Of a stretch of 64,000 nt of DNA, positions 61,001 through 64,000 are shown piece after piece. Where the stretch lies: NCBI GenBank assembly GCA_020698575.1, contig CM036239.1, positions 47,767,763 to 47,831,762 on the forward strand, in the 5' to 3' direction. The stretch comes from Bostrychus sinensis (Eukaryota > Chordata > Actinopteri > Gobiiformes > Eleotridae). A program made the translations under genes and the position numbers. The notes under the pieces were generated by a model, which was not told the DNA's origin, searched no databases, and was given only the letters and a program-made list of their open reading frames with translations. Every line of letters begins with the position of its first letter. Position 1 is the stretch's first letter.

Positions 61001-61607
61001 TTGTAATGAGAAGCGCTGAAAAAATGTTTTGGCAGGTGTGGAACCCTTTCTTGACTTTTTTTGATCAAACCTCAACACAGGTTCAGGAATAATTTTTTGT
61101 TGATTCTGATTGGTTTTAGGGTCTGTTGCAAGTGATTGCACTAAACTGAAACGAGGAGCGACAAAAAGATGTACGAGCTTTAGGGATGAGCAGGTTGATA
61201 AAGGCACTAGAACGTTGAGTGCGGCTGGGTTATGGATGTTAAGTAAAGAACAAAGTATTTTATAAGAATATTTCATTCATTCAGATCTAGGGTGTGTTAT
61301 TTTAGTGTTCCATTTATTTTTTTTAGCAGTGTATATGGGCAGTTGCCAGAATTTATAGTTTTTATTTGTGTGATTAAGTTTGTGGTAAATATCCTTTGTT
61401 TAAATCAAAATATGCAGTCACCAACAATGTGAAAACACTGCATCACTGTTTAACAATGAACTAAGCAATTTTTTTAAGTACTTGTTTTTCTGTCTATTTT
61501 GATGAAAAACAAATGCTTACATCATCATATCCCACACTTCTGTAACATTTGTCAACATGTTTGAGCTTACTTTAAAGACACAATGGAGTCACAGAAATTA
61601 CATAGAG
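61001..61607. other. Intergenic DNA, nothing recognised
   Basis: AT-rich, with short frames only. Confidence 0.35.
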
Positions 61608-61613
61608 CTCAAC

Positions 61614-62232
61614 AGTCCGTGTACCTTTCATTCAGTTGATTTTTGGTTCATTATGCATAATATGAAATTTTAAAAGTTGTTAAATTTAAGAAAACAGCAT
61701 GAAAATGGTCATGGAGACGTAGTGTATTGCTAAAATTAAGACCTCGTTCAGAGCAGCTGGTTTTCTCTTTTTCCTATAGGTACACACTTTACGCCGCACA
61801 AGGCAGGGGCTCAGCGGATGGAGGGACACTAATATCAGCGAATGTTCTCTGGGGGTCGCAGCTCTAAAAAGCTGAGAACCACAGGTCTAGCTAAGTCCAA
61901 GAGGGATTCAAACAAAGCTTTAAGTACCATCACTGTGAACCGTCACAATGAACTGAAGCTACACGGGCCACACAAGATCAACTTCCAGGTCACGTAAAAC
62001 AATTAAAGAACAATAAAATATTGAATTACATCCCTGAGCCAGTCCTCACATGTTAATTTTCTGTACTAAGCATCAAATCAAAAAATGACAAATCAGTTGT
62101 TTTTTGTTTTGTTTTTTACATTCAAAAAACAGACAAAACAAAAAATGGAAAAATTAACAGTTTTTTCTTTTTTGGATTTTTTTTTTTTTTTTTTCTCAAA
62201 GGAAAATCAATTGAACGAATGGTACACGGACC
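61614..62232. mobile_element. Non-autonomous DNA transposon (copy 2 of the GTCCGTGTACC group)
   Basis: The left end AGTCCGTGTACC (61614) and the inverted right end (62203-62232) match over about 30 bases with four or five mismatches. CTCAAC (CTCAACA if the first A is counted outside) flanks both ends (61608 and 62233), a likely 6-7-bp target duplication. The inner right arm has AAAATGGAAAAA- and AATCCAAAA-type words like copy 1. The centre holds GGTCGCAGCTCTAAAAAGC and GAGAACCAC, an end-like phrase of other fish transposons. No transposase. Confidence 0.6.
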
Positions 62233-62299
62233 CTCAACATGTTACCAAAATCCTGTCTATAAGGCTGTCCTCCACTTCACCATTTTGGCTCACTCTAAT

Positions 62300-63163
62300 G
62301 ACACTTAATGGGAGAAATGACCCTAGAATTGTCTATTGTCAAGTCTCTTTCTCTAAAACCTACAAGTCAGGTCAGAAATCTAGGTGTAATCCTGGACTCA
62401 GATTTGAACCTCAACAGTCACATTAAATCTATAACATCCTCAGCATTTTACCATCTCAAAAACATTGCCAGAATCAAAGGTATACTGTCTAAACCAGACC
62501 TAGAGAGACTTATTCATGCGTTCATCTCCAGCAGGTTAGACTACTGTAACGGTCTGCTCACTGGACTCACTAAACCAGCTGTGAGACAGCTGCAGGACGT
62601 CCAGAACGCTGCTGCTCAGGTCCTGACTAAAACCAGGAAGCACGACCATATTAGTCCTGTCCTCAGGTCTCTGCACTGGCTTCGTGTTGCTCAGAGAATA
62701 GACTTTAAAACAGCTCTGCTTGTGTACAAGTCTCTCCATGGATTAGCACCAAAGTACATCTCTGACCTGTTGGTCCCATATGAACCATCTCAGACTCTGA
62801 GAACCTCAGGGACAGGTCTCCTGCTGGGGCCCAGAGTCAGGACTAAACTCAGTGAAGCAGTGTTTCAGTTTTATGCTGCAAAAAACTGCATTAAAATCAT
62901 CGTCTTCCTGACGAGAGGCATCTACTCTGACAATGTTCAAGTCCAGACTTAAAACTGTTCTTTTTAGCTGTGCATATGTCAACTGAAAGTGTTTTATCTG
63001 CACTCTTTAATAATAATTTTAAATAGATTCTTAATTTTAATTTTTAAATTTGATTTAATTGTGATTCTTGTCCTTGTACTTTTAAATTTGCCTTTTTTTT
63101 CTGTAAAGCACTTTGACTTACTCTGTGTATGAAGTGTGATATACAAATAAACTTGCCTTGCCT
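62300..63163 (+). mobile_element. L2-type LINE 3' end
   Basis: 5'-truncated element with the ORF2 C-terminus, a short AT-rich untranslated region and the repeated tail AAACTTGCCTTGCC (ends 63163), a typical L2/CR1-like microsatellite terminus. It starts a few dozen bases beyond the copy-2 DNA transposon. Confidence 0.75.
62308..62952 (+). pseudogene. L2-type reverse-transcriptase C-terminal region
   Basis: One open frame of 214 codons contains VRNLGVILDSDLNLNSHIKS, then RLIHAFISSRLDYCNGLL, QLQDVQNAAAQVLT, HISPVLRSLHWLRV and LLVYKSLHGLAPKYISDLL, the conserved region after RT in L2-like elements. The catalytic palm and endonuclease are missing, and the final residues diverge after FQFYAAKN, where the usual WNSLP is lost. 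Not functional. Confidence 0.75.
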
Positions 63164-63224
63164 ATTTTTGCCTCAACATTAAAATAACTCTTTCCACATG
63201 TATTCTCACTTGCTGAGTCAACCT

Positions 63225-63365
63225 CTTTGCAACTACACAGTAAAATTCACAGTGTATATCTAACACTTAAAGAGTTAATTTCAACACCATTTGAGTGAAC
63301 ATATTTGCCTAACCCAGCAAGAATAAAGTTTAATCTTGCAAAAGAGTTAAATATTCAGAGTTAAC
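63225..63365. mobile_element. MITE-like fragment
   Basis: ACAGTAAAATTCACAGTGTA followed by TTAAAGAGTTAATTTCAACA resembles small teleost MITEs rich in TTAACAC/ACAGTG words. Ends and target duplication cannot be fixed. Confidence 0.35.
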
Positions 63366-63388
63366 ATAGGCAAACTTGTCTGTTACAA

Positions 63389-63964
63389 CTACCTGATCAT
63401 AAGAGCCTGTAGATTTGTTTCTTCAATTTTCAAACCTGACACCAAGTACTTTTTCAAGTGGTTTAACAATTTTACAGTAAAAGGATTTTCAGTTTTTTGC
63501 AATGCCTCTTTAATTCTTGCTTTTGTAATGATATCTTCAGCAGGGATACATTTCAAAGCAGCATCTTCAACTTGACTTTGCACTTCCATAAATACTTCTT
63601 CCATGCCTGAAACAAAACTATTTAAAGCAGATTGGCCTACACCTGCAACCTGAAGCTGAGCAATAGCAGATGCACACAAATCAACAACTTGCTTCTTTGA
63701 TAAAGGGCACATATGAGAACTACTTCATCCTTCCTCCAAATCTTCTGCATGTTTGTCTTGATCATCAGCCTGTAAAGCACATCTCCCTCCAACATCATTT
63801 TCTTGATGCTCAATATGATTTGCATGTTTAGTGCTTAAATGTTTTCCAAAGCCAGAGAAAGTACCATAAACATGACAGCACCCTGCCTGCACACATCTCA
63901 GACTGAGTGATTTACCAGGAAAGAAACCATGGCTTAAACACATGGCTAAAAAGTTTTTTGGTAT
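63389..63964 (-). pseudogene. C2H2 zinc-finger protein N-terminus with an in-frame TGA
   Basis: A - strand frame runs from about 63964 (after a TTTTTCAG acceptor-like site) through one C2H2 finger (C-x4-C-x12-H-x4-H in CVQAGCCHVYGTFSGFGKH, then LSTKH). It meets a single TGA at 63727-63725 after EDLEEG and continues in the same frame (SSSHMCPLSKKQVVDLCA) to 63389. The second part is a helical, charged region. It resembles the finger-plus-helical N-termini of an uncharacterised protein family found in many copies in fish. I do not know its function. The exon may end at a weak donor (AG/GTAGTT) near 63391. Upstream lies outside the window. Confidence 0.55.
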
Positions 63965-64000
63965 CTGAAAAATTTGCATTGCAAATAATCCCCTTTTTTT

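Noticed and set aside
61995..62175. An A/T-rich coding region at 62085
   Set aside because: The frame spans the T-rich inner arm of the copy-2 DNA transposon and is low complexity.

Overview
This window is vertebrate DNA, almost certainly from a teleost fish. No prokaryotic gene organisation is visible. The fish assignment rests on split exons of an NXPE-family gene, a DANA/mermaid-type tRNA-derived SINE, a Tc1-like element with the usual fish leader, L2-, Rex1- and L1-type LINE relics, and hAT-like debris.

Region 1 (1-46747) is one uninterrupted head-to-tail satellite array on the + strand: thirty complete units of 1305-1776 bp plus a partial one at the left edge. It is pyrimidine-rich and built on TTCTGC/TGCCATTT words, so it throws up many leucine/phenylalanine/cysteine-rich open frames, none of which I regard as genes. 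Every unit ends with the same module: a subterminal TACGCAAACACTC, a perfect 8-bp stem-loop (GCAATGGC-TTCT-GCCATTGC), then CTAG followed by TT. Eleven junctions also carry a 5' module, a hairpin whose first 13 bases (GAGTGTTTGCGTA) are the exact reverse complement of the subterminal motif. An ATT microsatellite and a conserved header starting CCCGTTTTTCGG follow. A 5' inverted repeat, microsatellite, core, subterminal inverted repeat and 3' stem-loop is the known layout of non-autonomous Helentron/HINE (DINE-1-like) rolling-circle transposons. I therefore read the array as a Helitron-type element expanded into a satellite, and this is the main discovery candidate. The array stops exactly at a canonical CTAG end at 46747. 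Units fall into header families with hybrids, and a roughly 3.25-kb two-unit block is duplicated next to itself.

Region 2 (46748-64000) is ordinary intergenic and intronic fish DNA full of transposon relics. The only clearly host gene is a partial NXPE3-like gene on the - strand (two exons between 50944 and 51995). Its continuation is not recognisable in the 4.2 kb before the array. Other items are: a pair of DNA transposons sharing a GTCCGTGTACC terminal repeat (49627-50564 and about 61614-62232); a 5' piece of a Tc1-like element (52206-52640); a LINE 5' leader relic (53272-53560); an intact-ended hAT-like element with a perfect 8-bp target duplication (54596-56243) carrying a nested SINE; a possible first exon just beyond it (56415-56452); a Rex1/L2-like LINE end (57195-57828); an internally deleted L1-type LINE (58681-61000); an L2-type LINE end (62300-63163); and a C2H2 zinc-finger pseudogene with one in-frame TGA at the right edge (63389-63964, - strand).

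No rRNA, tRNA gene, CRISPR array or operon is present. The genes do not form a pathway. The window documents a satellite edge next to a transposon-rich, gene-poor flank.
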